From: Pleurodeles waltl
Taxonomy: Eukaryota > Chordata > Amphibia > Caudata > Salamandridae
NCBI RefSeq assembly: GCF_031143425.1
Contig: NC_090448.1
Coordinates: 331,774,177-331,838,176 of the forward strand
Reading direction: 5' to 3'
DNA length: 64,000 nt
The notes below the pieces were generated by a model. The model saw only the letters and a program-made list of their open reading frames with translations. It did no database searches and was not told the origin of the DNA. A program made the position numbers and the translations under genes. Positions 1-12,035 of this stretch are shown one piece after another; the first letter of the stretch is position 1; each line of letters begins with the position of its first letter.

Positions 1-775
1 TCTTCCACCCAGAGGCAGCCCTTTTGCACCTTCATCCAGGGTTTAGTGGGATCCTGCCCCCCCCGGACACTTGCGTGACTCTTGGACTTGGTCCCCTTCC
101 TTTGCAGGTCCTCAGGTCCAGTAATCCGTATTCAGTGCTTTGCAGTCAGTTGTTGTCTTTGCAGAATCTCCTATCTCGACTTTACTGTCTTTCTGGGGTA
201 GTAAGGTAACTTTACTCCTACTTTTCAGGGTCTTGGGTTGGGGTATCTTGGACACCCTTAGTGTTTTCTTACACTCCCAGTGACACTCTACACACTACAC
301 TAGGCCTGGGGTCCATTCGTGGTTTGCATTCCACTTTTGGAGTATATGGTCTGTGTTGCCCCTAGGCCTATTGTCTCCTATTGCATTCTGTTGTGTTCTA
401 CAGTGTTTGCACTACTTTTCTAACTGTTTACTTACCTGATTTTGGTTTGTGTGTATATTTTGTGTATTTTACTTACCTCCTAAGGGAGTATATCCTCTGC
501 GATACGTTTGGCATATTGTCACTAAAATAAAGTACCTTTATTTTCAGTAACTCTGAGTATTGTGTTTCTTATGATATAGTGCTATATGATATAAGTGGTA
601 TAGTAGGAGCTTTGCATGTCTCCTAGTTCAGCCTAAGCTGCTCTGCTATAGATACCTCCATCAGCCTAAGCTGCTAGAACACTTCTAATCGACTAATAAG
701 GGATAACTGGACCTGGCACAAGGTGTAAGTACCACAAGGTACCCACTATAAGCCAGGCCAGCCTTCTTCATATGT
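1..775 (+). repeat. 3' portion of a long LTR (retrotransposon), truncated by the window edge
   Basis: No coding capacity is seen. A polyadenylation signal AATAAA lies at 526-531, followed by a T-rich stretch, and the unit ends near 773-775 in CA, just where similarity to the Harbinger Myb2 5' flank begins. The first 60 bases share a short stretch (TTTTGCACCTTCATCC) with 4785-4800, the last part of the LTR-like block at 3160-4820, so the two blocks look like the overlapping 3' and 5' parts of one very long LTR family. I recall this kind of multi-kilobase LTR as common in newts, but that is memory and was not checked. Confidence 0.5.
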
Positions 776-777
776 CA

Positions 778-3165
778 CTGCCATTTTCTAACTATTCACT
801 CACTTGCTACCTGACCGTCAACAGGAGAGGACCTACACTGGAAGCGCTGCTGTGACCGGAGTCTGGAAGCGACAATGGCTTATGTTTCTGGGGAAGGGCC
901 ACTGCCTTCACTGGGGAGGAGTTGGAGAAACTGGTGGATGGGGTCCTACTCCAGAACACATTACTCTACGGTCCTCCAGACAAACAGGTGAGTACACTAT
1001 GAGCATGATGTGTGGGCAATGCATGTTTGGAGTGGTGTGGATGTAAGCCACATGTTGGGGGGTGTTGAGGCTTCCTGGCCTGAGTGCTGCATGAAAGGTG
1101 GTCAGTGTATGTGCGTCAGGGCATGGGTGGGAACTGGTGGGCAATGGGTATGCCGGTCCAGACGGGTGAGTGATTTCCTTTTCTGCTGTCTTTTCCCTCT
1201 AGGTCAGCGCCCACCAGAAATAGGGTATTTGGCATGCCATTGCCAAGAAGGTGCAGACCCTGGGGGTCTATCACAGGCAGAGCACCCACTACCGCAAGAG
1301 ATGGGAGGACCTGCGCCGCTAGTCCAAGAAAATGGCAGAGGCCCAGCTGGGGCTGGCCTCCCAACATGGAAGTGGTGCCCATTGCATGATGATCCCCCTT
1401 ATGTTCCGCATCCTGGCGGTGGCCTATCCGGAGTTGGATGGGCGCTTGAGGGCAGCACAGCAGCCACAAGGGGGTGAGTACAGATTCAGATTCATGACTT
1501 TGCGTGCTTTAGGGGGTAGCTGGGTGGGGGATGTGGGCTGTGGGTGCCCCTAGGCCAGGGCGATCATGGCAGGGTAGGTCCCTTGTGTGCAGGCTCTGGC
1601 GGACTCCTACCCAATGGTGTAAATGGCCATCTACTACTGAGCAAGGTCCTGTGGTGTGAGGTGTGCAAATGCTGGCGTTTGGCATTGTACCCCACGGGCT
1701 GGTGACTATCTTAGTGACTGGTTGGTCATGGTCTAGTGCATAGGGCACCTCACTGTGTTGTGTACGCCAACGGTAGTGTTGTTGCTGGCATTGACCAAGT
1801 GCATCCTCTGTCTCTCCCCCCTTTTTGTTTTGTCGACCTGTCCTTGTGTGCATTAGCATCATCTGGCGGAGGAGCAGAGGCACGGCGACGGGGAGAGCTG
1901 CATCCCATATGGCCCTGGAGGCCGAATCCACTGAGGGTGAAGGCACCAGTGGGATAGAGGGCGAGGGGAGCTCAGCGATGGAGACAGGAGGGGACACCAC
2001 TGACAGCGGCGACTCCTCTGATAGAAGCTCCCTGGCGGTGTACGAACCTCTCTGCCCACCCCAACAACAGGTACAGCCGCCACCCCTGTACCAGCACCGC
2101 CCTCCCAACAGCCCCTCAGCGTATTTCCCGTGCCCGCGCACCCAGGAGGTTGGGCATCTCCTTCGCCCCAGGCACCTCAGGCTCTGCCCCAGTCAGCCCT
2201 GCTGCCCTCAGTGAGGAGGCTATTGACCTCCTGAGATCCCTGTCTGTTGTGAAGTCAACCATACTGCATGCCATCCAGAGTCTAGCAGGGCATTTGCAAC
2301 AAACAAATGCATACCTGGAGGGCATTCACTTTGGCGTGGCGGCCCAATAGAGAGCATTTTAGGCTCTGGCCTCAGCACTGATGGCAGCCATTGTCAATGT
2401 GTCTAGCCTCCTCCCTCCAACTTCCACTACCCAGACCCAATCCCCTCTACCTCAGCCTATCCCAAGCACACCTTCAGACCAGCATGCACCCAAATCACCA
2501 CACAAAAACGGCTCAGGCAAACATAAGCACCACACTTCATCTCACAGGCACTCACACAAGCACCATGCCCATGCAAACACACATCAACATCTACTGCCTC
2601 CACTGTGTACCCCTCCTCCTCCACCTCCCTCCCAGTAGCGTCTGCACTCACACCTGCATGCAGTACATCTTCATCCACTACCTCCATCACCAGCACGCCC
2701 ATCACAACACACCCCACACAAGCAGTCACCACCCCCGCAATCATGCACACATCCCCTGTGTCCTCTCCCAGTGTGTCTGTGACCCCTCCTCCCAAAGTAC
2801 ACAAATGCAAGCACCCACCCACCCAACAGCCATCCACCTCACAACAGCATCGAGCCCATGCACCTGCACCCAAACTCAGCAGACATACACCTCCTACAAC
2901 CACTCCCTCTTCCTCCACTCCCAAACCCTCTCCATCTTCCCGTCCCTGTGTGTCTAAAAAACTTTTCCTGGCAAACATTGACCTCTTCCCTACACCTCCC
3001 CCCATCCTTCCCCTAGGGCCAGGCTGTCCAGGTCCCAGCCCAGCACCTCAGCCACCAAATCCTCCAGCACAGTGGTGTCAGCAAGTCCGCTCACATTGCG
3101 GCCGCCACCCATCAGGGCTGCCAGTGTGCCACCTACCGAGGCCAAGGAGCAGGCCATTGTGAGTG
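778..3165 (+). mobile_element. Harbinger fragment (copy C) carrying only the Myb2 gene region
   Basis: From about 778 the sequence follows the region upstream of Myb2 in element B (around 29930) and then exon 1, intron 1, exon 2, intron 2 and exon 3 of Myb2, losing similarity near 3160. No TIR, transposase or Myb1 is present, so this is a fragment. Both ends coincide with LTR-like sequence (1-775 and 3160-4820). Splice sites and introns are retained, so the fragment did not arise from a fully spliced transcript. Confidence 0.75.
875..3162 (+). pseudogene. Broken Myb/SANT-like gene of a Harbinger element (Myb2, copy C)
   Basis: Exon 1 is 875-987, exon 2 is 1203-1473 (271 nt, the same length as in elements A and B) and exon 3 begins at 1857. 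Donors GTGAGT at 988 and 1474 and acceptors ending in AG at 1202 and 1856 are intact. The gene is dead: exon 1 is one base short of element B inside the SANT helix region, and exon 2 has an in-frame TAG six codons after its start, where element B has an Arg codon. Exon 3 has further stops after about 2340. The remaining 3' part encodes the same Ser/Thr/Pro/His-rich tail as the other copies. Family role by inference: the Myb-like partner that helps a Harbinger transposase bind DNA and enter the nucleus. Confidence 0.75.
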
Positions 3166-4820
3166 CGGGGACGCCATTTTATGCGTGTACTGGACATAGG
3201 TCACTACCTATGTCCAGCTATATAATGGTAACTCCAAACATAGGCATGTTTGGTATAGAACAAGTAGGAATCATACCCCAGTGCTTTTGTAAGCATTTGT
3301 TGTATGATTCCATGCACTCTGGGAGCTCCTTAGAGGACCCCCAGAATTGCCATTCCAGCCTTATGAGGTTTTCCAGGCAGCCCCAGCTGCTGCCACCTCT
3401 CAGTCAGGTTTCTGCCCTCCTGTTGCTTGGTCAGCTCAAGCCTAGGAAGGCAGAACAAAGGATTTCCTTTGGGAGAGGGGTGTTACACCCTCTCCCTTTG
3501 GAAATAGATGTTACAGGCTTGGGAGGGGTAGCCTCCCCAAGCCTCTAAGAATGCTTTGAAGGGCACAGATGGTTCCCTCCTTGCATAATCCAGTCTACTC
3601 CGGTTAAGGGACCCCCAGTCCTTGCTCTAGCGCAAAACTGGACAAAGGAAAGGGGAGAGACCACTCCCCTGTCCATAACCACCCCAGGGGTGGTGCTCAG
3701 AGCTCCTCCAGAGGATCCCTGAGTTTTTCCTTCTTGGACTCCAAGTTGGCAGGGCACTCTGGGAGCATCTGAGGGGCCTGTGGCAGCAGGTGACGTCCGA
3801 GCCCTCCCCTGATAGGTGCTTACCTGTTTAGCTGACCGATTCTCCTTTCAGGGCTATTTAGGGTCTCTCTCTTAGGTGGTTCTTCAGATTCGGATTGCGA
3901 GACTCCAGCAGAAATCCTCTGCATCCTTTACTTCACCTTCTTATCAGAGAAACTGCATCTGGACCCTCCAGGAACTCTACAAACTGCAACAAAGAAGCAA
4001 AGATGACTTATTCAACATTGTATCTTCAGCTCCTGCCAGCAACTGCAACTGTTTCCCGGTCGTGCATCCTCAGTGGTCAGCCTGTCTTCAGCCTGCACCA
4101 GAACAAAGGAATTTCCCTTGGGGTGAAGGAGTCACTCCTCTGCTTCAGCAGGCACCTCTCTGCAATGATGGCCGGTTGTGTGGGACCCCTCTCCTGACGA
4201 GCAGTGTGGATTCTGCATCACGGGTGGTGGACTGAAGTGGTTCCGACGGTCCTGGCGTCCAACTGTCCAACTTTGGTAGCAGTAAGATCTTGCTCCCTAC
4301 GCAATACAGTACCCCGTGCACCACCTGTTTTGCAGTTACCAAGGCTTGTTGGCACCCTTCCATGAAGTTCTTTGTGCACTGTGCAGCTCCAGCCCCCAGC
4401 ACTCCTTCCTGTGATTCACAGCCTCCTGAGTGGTTCTCCGGCGGCATGGGACTCTTTGTTGTTGTGCGGCGTGGTACTCTTTTTGCACCTTTTTTGTCCC
4501 CATGCTGTGGGACTCCTGTGCACGCTGCCTGGTCTTCTGAAAGCTCTCTGAGTTGCTGAGAGTCCCCTCTGACTCCCCCCCTGGGAAGAGTCCACCAGGT
4601 CCCTCTTGGTCCCGGGCACTGCCATTTTCTGGTAACCTCGAGCTTTGCATGTGCCAAGACTTGTTGGCAGAATCCAGCAACAGTAACCAGACTGCAATCC
4701 GGCGTGGGACATCTTCTGCACTAACCAGGAACCCACATCCGTCTTCTTGGGTGCAGTATTGGCTGTTGTATTAACCGTTGATCCTTCTTTTGCACCTTCA
4801 TCCGGATTAGCAGGGGCTCC
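3160..4820 (+). repeat. 5' portion of a long LTR-like sequence
   Basis: The block begins close to a TG dinucleotide near 3158-3165, directly after copy C similarity ends. It has a perfect short inverted repeat (GGACATAGG / CCTATGTCC) at about 3193-3217, a TATATAA box at 3219-3225 and a TATA-like GGCTATTTAGG at about 3852. It stops near 4820, just after the stretch shared with the block at 1-60. ORFs inside (up to 170 codons) overlap each other on both strands and look incidental. Interpreted as the U3/R side of the same LTR family as 1-775. Confidence 0.5.
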
Positions 4821-7227
4821 TGTTCTACTTGAGTCTCCCTTCCTCTCTGATGTAATTCGTCTATTTCCTCCATATTTTGATCATGTCTTCTTGACTACTT
4901 CTCTTCCATTTTTATACCTTGGATTTCCACATCTTTATTGTTTGAAATTACATCTTTTTGTTCTCCCTCTTTTGTCCTTCTTTCTCTTCTTTGTACAATG
5001 TCTTCTTGCTATCTCTGAGTATTAACCAGGCCTGTTTTCTCTCATCAAATTGACTTTTACCCCCATCTACTTTTTGCTAGGATTAGCTTTTTGCTGTATG
5101 TCACCACCAAGCAAACCCTGGCAGTAAAGGGCAGGAAAAAACCACAAGAGGCCTTCTTCCTCATGTGAGGTGACTCCCGTGGCTTGATGTCAATATCTTT
5201 ATTTTCTAAACAATCCAGCGTCAGGAGAAAACAGTTTGGTGCACGGCTTCTACATGTTAACAGAGCCCTGCACAAAACTGCAAAAGGCTTTTAAATAAAC
5301 CACCTTGATGGCAGTTTCTAGCAATGCTTTAAAAAATTGACACCTGCTTGGTGGTCATTTCTACATCTGGCAGACGGTACCTCGATCAGGGTGACAGAGT
5401 AATTTGCTCCATCACCCTTGTGGAGAGACAGGTCATTCGCCTGAATACAAATCTGGCCCATAGTTTACTCTGTTCCTGTTTGCTTTTCTTTGATAAGATA
5501 ATTTCCCATGTTGCTGTTCAAATCCTTTTAATTTCAGAGAGGGTACCTTGTTAGTTCCTTTAAGTCACCATTGTCCTTTGTTTTTTCACCTTTCTCTTTC
5601 AGGCCTTGGAAGACCACAGAGCACCTAAACAAGTATGTCTTCGTTGTGAACACAGGAACCTGAAACATAAACAGCCTCACAGACAGAATAATTTTTCCTC
5701 CTCAATTCATTTCACAAAGCATAGTACCAACATAGCAAGATTAGTTGTCCAGCCCATATTTATACAATCAAAGCCCTAGTAAACATAATTTATTTTACAA
5801 CTTCTTGTTAATTGATGACATTATCCTACCTAGTTGCAGTGACTGTGAGAAGGAAAGAGAAAGGAAGTATACTTCTGAATGCAGGCCTAACACAACAATA
5901 AAACAAGACTGTGTAGGTGACTTTTAGTACCATTTGAAATGTTTGCATATTACAGGTGACCTCTAACATGGTGCTGTTGCTTGGGGAGTGGGAAACCCTA
6001 AATATCGACATGTAATGATGCCTTAGATTGTGAAGATGCTCTTGATGGTTGCGGTGACCTAAACGTGGTTTTTGTTCCGCAATGAAGCCAATCAGAAGCA
6101 GCTAGAGGTTGTAGCTGCCACACCTGAATTGCACCTTTGCTACCCATGGCAGTGTATCTGCTACCCCAGTTCCTAGGATTGATGAAGCCACAAGGTGGGT
6201 GCAACAGAAACCAAAAGGCTACCAAATTCTTCTCTTGCTGTTCCCTGCGCCTCTCTTTAGTCGACTGCAGACTGATGAGCGACTACAATTGTGATTTCTT
6301 CAGGATCTGAAAGGTGAGTGATGTTACTTCTGCTACACTTGGAATTTTGGTAAATCATTATCCAAGCACCGGAAGACACATTAATTAAGATATCAGAAGA
6401 CCTGCCCTGGAGTTTTGGTGTTCCAGCTAAAATTCCAAAGTAGATCCCATCACATCTCCCCTGATGAACAGCAATCACAGAAATGCAGACCTTGCAACAG
6501 CCACAAATGATTTCAGTTTCCCAACTCAACTTCCTAGACAGCCTCTGGCACTTGTATAGCGGGCAGACAGTCAAACATTGTGCACCAGATACACTTCTAA
6601 AACATTCAGATACTTTATACAAATATATGCACAGTGCTTTTTCGGATGCATACTTCTATCTGCCAATTCCTTACCTTGAGAATTCCACCAGATGTCAGAC
6701 TGTATCCAGATATATTGCTTAGCAAATTCCTCAAATGTTGGGAGGTGGTATTGTGACACTCCATGTCGAGTCTGTATTGCTTTAAAAGTGACACTTAAGC
6801 TACATATAAGCCACAAACACTGCACACTGACATCTGCTGCTTTCTTTCCACACCTTTCCACACTGATCCGGAGCTCACTCCCTCATTTGTCTTTAAGTGA
6901 TAGAAGATTATTTTCCAAAACTTTGCAAAGACTACAAGAAAAATGTCTCCTTCAAAAACACCAGGCTTCAAATCACGAGCAGATGCCGGTGACAGACTCA
7001 CACAAGGTGTGTCTCTGGTGTCCGGGCTAGTTACACTGCTCAAAGTCCTGCAACAACTGTTCTCAGTTGAACCTGAAGCCTATCTAAGACTGGGAGGTAA
7101 TTACTGAAAGCCGCATCCTAATCTACCATTTATGTGCACAACATGCCATCTCAGTTTGGTCCCAGTAATATTGAAATCAGTTTGAACCAATGCACAGCTG
7201 TCCTCTGTGTTTCATGACTTTGAAGAC
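4821..7227. other. Unassigned spacer between the LTR block and Harbinger element A
   Basis: No ORF above about 120 codons and no family resemblance was recognised on either strand. 4840-5000 is pyrimidine-rich. The rest is AT-rich unique-looking DNA with no TIR or tandem period that I could see. Confidence 0.5.
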
Positions 7228-8049
7228 ATTGGTGGTCATTCCAACCCTGGCAATCGGTTTTAAAGCGGCGGTAAGACCGCCAACAGGCCGGTGGTAATAA
7301 ATTTGCAATTACGACCGTGGTGGAAACTGCCAACAAAGACTTTAACACTCCGACTGCCACGGTGGTACAAACAAACAGTATCACAACAGGCAAATCCGCC
7401 ACCTTTTCCGGGGCGAATTCACTGCGGATAAAAACAAGGCGGAAACAGGATTCCGAAGGGAAAACGCTCACCTCTACACACCCCACGAGGAACTAGGACA
7501 CCATGGAGCCGGAACTCCAAATTCTCCCTGCGATAGTCTTCCTGCTCCTCTACCAGGAGCACGAACACCGGCGGCGAAGACCACGGTGAGTACTGCACCT
7601 ACGACACATTGGAGGGGGGGAGGGAAAAAACAGGGACACACACATGCAACACAACCACCCCCACCCTCACCCACTACAACACACGCACAAATACATATTA
7701 ATACATGATAGTCATCCCCCCAACCGCCCCCCCCGGAAGAATGCAAAGACAAAAGGAAATTAGTGGAACCATTGTAATATATTAAAATCAAGTAGGCAAA
7801 AATATATATTTACACCATAAACAAAATATACACCAAGCATAGTAGTCCAGGTAGTGCTCCAATTAAGTCCGTGGAACACTGGGCCCACACGGTATGGGCG
7901 AGGCCCACACAAGATCCCCCACTATGACGGAGAGAACACTGCAGGGGCATTAGAGAGCAAGAAAACAGGCACCTCAGGGGGAGGGAAAGGGGGGCACCTC
8001 AGCCGGTTAAGTGCACAATGCCAAATCCATGAGAGGGCCACATGCCCAC

Positions 8050-8215
8050 TGTTCAATCCTGGGGAGTGCAAAGCTACAGTCTCAAGTCTCTACAGTGGGT
8101 GGGTTGCCCACTGTTCAATCCTGGGGAGTGCAAAGCCCAGTCTCTCAAGTCTCTACAGTGGGTGGGTTGCCCACTGTTCAATCCTGGGGAGTGCAAAGCC
8201 ACAGTCTCTCAAGTG
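8050..8215. repeat. Short tandem repeat, about 62-63 bp unit, three copies
   Basis: TTCAATCCTGGGGAGTGC recurs near 8052, 8114 and 8177, each followed by a GGGTGGGTTGCCCACTG spacer in the first two units. The reverse complement of the same motif occurs twice in element B at about 34960-35045, so the unit is ancestral to both elements. Confidence 0.75.
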
Positions 8216-8221
8216 GATAAC

Positions 8222-8495
8222 AGTCTCCACTGGTTCTGGAGGAGGCATTGTGCCCAGAGTACTTCATCCTGCTAAGGACAGAGGTAGTGGATGTATTTCT
8301 CCACTGGTTCTGGAGGGGGCTTTGTGCCCAGAGTGCTTCATCCTGCTAAGGACAGAGGTAGTGGATGTATCTCTCCACTGGTTCTGGAGGGGGCTTTGTG
8401 CCCAGAGTGATTCATCCTGCTAAGGACAGAGGTAGTGGATGTATCTCTCCACTGGTTCTGGAGGGGGCTTTGTGCCCAGAGTGCTTCATCCTGCC
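8222..8495. repeat. 74-bp tandem repeat, about 3.7 copies
   Basis: CTCCACTGGTTCTGGAGG recurs at about 8226, 8300, 8374 and 8448, giving a steady 74-bp period. The unit length is not a multiple of three, so the ORFs crossing it change the frame of each unit. Lies in transposase intron 1 of element A. Confidence 0.85.
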
Positions 8496-8529
8496 CGTGA
8501 CGGACTCAGTAGCGTCAGTGCCCTTGGCA

Positions 8530-9112
8530 CTCATGGGCCAGCGGTGCTTGAGGCGGCGGTGCCCTGTTCAGCGGTGCTTGAGGCGGCGGTGCCCTGTTCA
8601 GAAGTGCTTGAGGCGGCGGTGCCCTGTTCAGCGGTGCTTGGCGCTGCGGTGCTCTGTTCAGCGGTGCTTGAGGTGGCGGTGCCCTGTTAAGCGGTGCTTG
8701 GAGCGGCGGTGCCCTGTTCAGCGGTGCTTGAGGCGGCGGTGCCCTGTTCAGCAGTGCTTGAGGTGGCGGTGCCCTGTTCAGCGGTGCTTGGAGCAGCGGT
8801 GCCCTATTCAGCGGTGCTTGAGGCGGCGGTACCCTGTTCAGAGGTGCTTGGAGCGACGGTGCCCTGTTCAGCGGTGCTTGGAGCGGCGGTGCCCTGTTCA
8901 GCAGTGCTTGAGGCAGTGGTGCCCTGTTCAGCGGTGCTTGGAGCGGCGGTGCCCTGCTCAGTGGTGCTTTGGCGCGGCGGTGCCCTGTTCAGCGGTGCTT
9001 GAGGCAGTGGTGCCCTGTTCAGCGGCGCTTGAGCCAGCGATGCCCTGTTCAGCGGTGCTTGGAGTGGCGGTGCCCTGTTCAGTGGTGCTTGGAGCAGCTG
9101 GCTCCTTTGCCG
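8530..9112. repeat. 30-bp GC-rich minisatellite, about 19 copies
   Basis: Units of 30 bp contain CGGTGCCCTGTTCAGCGGTG with small variations (GAGGC, GAGCG, CAGTG). Because 30 is divisible by three the array stays open in several frames and yields long Cys/Arg-rich or Ala/Val-rich reading frames (for example 8365-9660 and 8694-9002), which I regard as by-products. The core matches, in reverse complement, the 34-35-bp unit of the array at 34070-34797 in element B. Confidence 0.9.
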
Positions 9113-9119
9113 TGACTCA

Positions 9120-9420
9120 GCTGCTGGCGGTCCTCTCTGTCCCAGCGGGGCTTGTGCTGGCGGTCCTCTCTAGCCCAGCGGGGCTTGTGCTGGCAGTCCT
9201 CTCTGGCCCAGCGGGGCTTGTGCTGGCGGTCCTCTCTAGCCCAGCGGGGCTTGTGCTGGCGGGCCTCTCTGTCCCAGCGGGGATGATGGCGGTGGCCTCC
9301 TGGGCAGCGGGGATGATGGCTGTGGGCTCCTGGGCAGCGGGGATGATGGCTGTGGCCTCCTGGCCAGCGGGGATGAAGGCTGTGGCCTCCTGGGCAGCGG
9401 GGATGATGGCGGTCTCCTCT
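9120..9420. repeat. Two adjoining minisatellites (33-bp x about 5, 30-bp x about 5)
   Basis: From 9127 to about 9275 units of 33 bp contain CCCAGCGGGGCTTGTGCTGG. From about 9276 to 9415 units of 30 bp contain GGCAGCGGGGATGATGGC. On the - strand both encode short peptide repeats (around TSPAGLERTAS and IIPAAQEATA) that continue the reading of the Myb2 tail of element A, so the array may be the expanded 3' coding end of Myb2. Element B has a different 54-bp unit in the matching place. Confidence 0.8.
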
Positions 9421-9713
9421 GCCGTGCTGCTCTTCCCAGACTTTCCTGGTTTCTTGTGTCCCTTCCCCACCTTGGAAGGTGTCGCAGCTGACTCCACACT
9501 CCCACCGGGACCCCTGGGAGCGGCTTTGGTGGCTGGAGCCTCCCCATCTCCCGCCGGGCACTGGCCAACCTTTGATGCTTCACAGGTGGGGGACTATCTG
9601 TGCTGTGGCTCCGTGCCACACTGGCTGCCCTGGTGGCCGGTGCACTCCAGATTCCGGTGACTACAGGCACCACTGGTCCCGGAGATGTTGTGGCTGAGGT
9701 GCTAGTTTGGAAC

Positions 9714-11848
9714 CTAGGAGACGGACGGGGTGGGGGAGGTGTGGGAAAGGTGGTCAAGGTTGGACAGGAAAAGTTCTTTGGAGACACTAGGACGGGTAGC
9801 TGGAGGGGGTTTGGGAGTGGAGGAAGAGGTTGTGGTTGTAGGAGGTGTTCGTTTGCTGACTTTGGGTGAAGGTGCATGCGCTGGAGGCTGTCGTGAGGTG
9901 GATGGCTGTTGGGTGGGTGTGTGCCTGCGTTTGTGTATCTTGGAAGGGGGCATCACAGACACACTGGGAGAGGACACAGGGGACGTGTGAATGGTAGTGG
10001 GAGTGGTGACTGCACGTGAGCGGGGTGTGGTGGTGTGTGTGCTGGTGATGACAGTAGTGGCTGTTGATGTAGTGCATGCAGGTATGAGTGGAGACGAGAC
10101 TGGGAGGGAGGAGGGAGACGGGGAGGAGGGGGACACAGTGGAGGCAGTGGATGTTGGTGTGTCTGCATGTGTGTGATGCTTGCGTGAGTGCCAGTGGGAT
10201 GTGTGGTGTTTATGTTTGCCTGAGCTTCCCTTGTGTGTTGACGTGTGTGCATGCTGGTCTGAAGGTGTGCTTGGGATAGGCTGGGGTACAGGGGATTGGG
10301 TCTGGGTGGAGGAAATTGGAGGGGGGAGGCTAGAGACAGGGACAATGGCTGCCATCAGTGCTGAGGCCGGAGTCTGAAAAGCTCACTGAAGGGCTGCCTA
10401 ACCAGAATGAATGTCCTCCAGGAATGCATTTGTTTGTTGCAACTGCCTTTCTACACCCTGGATGGCATTCAAAATGGTAGACTGCTCAACAGTGAGGGGC
10501 CTGAGGAGGTCAATGGTCTCCTCACTGAGGGCAGCAGGAGTGACTGGGGCAGGGCCTGAGGTGCCTGGGGCGAAGGTGATGCCCACCCTCCTGGGTGAGC
10601 GGGCACGGGGCAAAGGCTGAGGGGCTGCTGGCAGGGCGGTGCTGGTAGGAGGGGTGGCGGCTGTACCTGTAGATGCGGGGGGCACAAATGTTGCCACCAC
10701 CACAAGGGAGCTCCCATCAGAGAACGAGTCCGTGTCACTGGTGTCAGCTCCTGTCCCCGCCGTGGAGCTCCCCTCGCCCTCCGTCCCACTGGTGAACTCC
10801 GAGTCCGTAGTTTCGCCCTCCAGGGCCATGTGGGATGCAGCTCCCTTGTGCTCCGGTGCCACTGCTCCTCCGCCTGATGATGCTAATGCACACAAGAACA
10901 GGGAGACCACAAAAAGGGGGGGGGGACGACAGACGAAAGACATGTTGAGTGCATGTATTACTGCTACCATTGGTGGACACAACAGACACTGAAGCCCCCT
11001 GCACTACGCTGCACTCTTGAGCTCCACTGTTCAGTTCCAGGGAAATGGCCTACTAGGCTATGGACAACATCTGCACACATGGATGACACAGGGGCATGAC
11101 TAGGTGTACTTGGCACTCTACAGAGGTGGGGTGGGGTGCCACATGGCCTGCCTTACGGAGGGACCTTGCCTACTAAACTCGCCCTGGCCTAGGGAAACCC
11201 ACAGCCCACCTCTCCCACCCAGACACCTCCACTGTGCGCTAAATCAGCAGGATGAGAGTGTACTTACCCCCTTGTGGCTGCTGTGATGCCCTCAAGCGCC
11301 CATTCAACTCCGGGTACGTCACCGCCAGGATCCTGAACAACAGGGGGGTCATAGTGCGACAGGCACCCCTCCCACATTGGGAGGCCATCCCCAGCTGAGC
11401 CTCTGCCGTCTTCTTGCTCCAGCGGCGAATGTCCTCCCATCTTTTCCTGCAGTGGGTGCTCCGTCTGTGGTAGACCCCCAGAGTCTGGACGTCCTTGGCA
11501 ATGGCACCCCAAATATCTTTTTTCTGGTGGGCGCTGACCTACATGATTTGTACAGGGGGAAGAGAAACTTATTACCAACTGCACCGTCACAGTTATTGGC
11601 CCTCATCCCTACCCTTGGCATGTGGCACATGCACTCACCGTCCTTTCATGCACGCCGCACTCTACCTCCTTCCTTCTTACATTCACCCCTCTCCAAACAG
11701 GCATCGCCCATACAGCATGCTCCCAGAGTACTTACCTGTTTGTCTGGAGGACCGTAGAGTAGCGTGTAATGGGGAGGACCCCATCCACGAGTTTCTCCAA
11801 CTCCTCCGATGTGAAGGCAGGGACCCTTTCCCCAGACACTCGAGCCAT
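9714..11848 (-). pseudogene. Second Myb/SANT-like gene (Myb2) of element A, disrupted
   Basis: Exon 1 is 11848-11736, exon 2 is 11538-11268 (271 nt) and exon 3 begins at 10882; donors GTAAGT and acceptors ending TAG are in place. Exons 1-2 encode the Myb/SANT-like domain (ELEKLVDGV..., RKRWEDIRRW). Exon 3 encodes an acidic Ser/Thr region, a short conserved block (VGITFAPGTSGPAPVTPAAL) and an amphipathic helix (NAIQGVERQLQQTNAFLEDI), then a Ser/Thr/Pro/His-rich tail. Lesions: exon 1 is one base short relative to B, and an in-frame TAG after EDIHSG at about 10400 replaces a CAG. It diverges from transposase exon 2 across a shared promoter region and lies antisense inside transposase intron 1. 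Confidence 0.78.
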
Positions 11849-11979
11849 TGTCTCTTCCAGACGGAGGTCACAGCAGCACTTGCAGTGTAGGCCTCTCCTG
11901 TCGAAGATCAGGTATCGAGTGATTGAACAGATAGAAAATGGCGGTCACGTACGCGGCGGTGTGTACCGTCACCGCCGGC

Positions 11980-12035
11980 GTACAGCGTCATTGGCTCCTG
12001 GGACCCATAGGGTCCAATGTTAACCAATGCAGCAT
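11980..12035. promoter_or_regulatory. Shared divergent promoter core between Myb2 and transposase exon 2 (element A)
   Basis: CATTGG and CCAATG boxes face each other around a near-palindrome GGACCCATAGGGTCC, followed by a further AACCAATG. The same arrangement, inverted as expected from the element orientation, is at 29820-29866 in element B although flanking intergenic DNA has diverged. CCAAT boxes are typical NF-Y sites; a promoter role here is inferred. GC-rich CGGTCACG/CGTCACCGCC motifs lie just upstream. Confidence 0.5.

Noticed and set aside
2457..3005. 182-codon - strand ORF, Gly/Val/Glu-rich
   Set aside because: It is the antisense of the Ser/Thr/Pro-rich Myb2 tail, as are similar ORFs at 9730-10377 and 31683-32066.
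8530..9112. CRISPR-like regular repeats
   Set aside because: Units are contiguous without unique spacers, and the context is a eukaryotic transposon.
8365..9660. 431-codon open frame, Cys/Arg- then Ala/Val-rich
   Set aside because: It runs through four tandem arrays whose units are mostly multiples of three; other frames and the opposite strand are open too. It has no conserved counterpart in element B and crosses the transposase intron.
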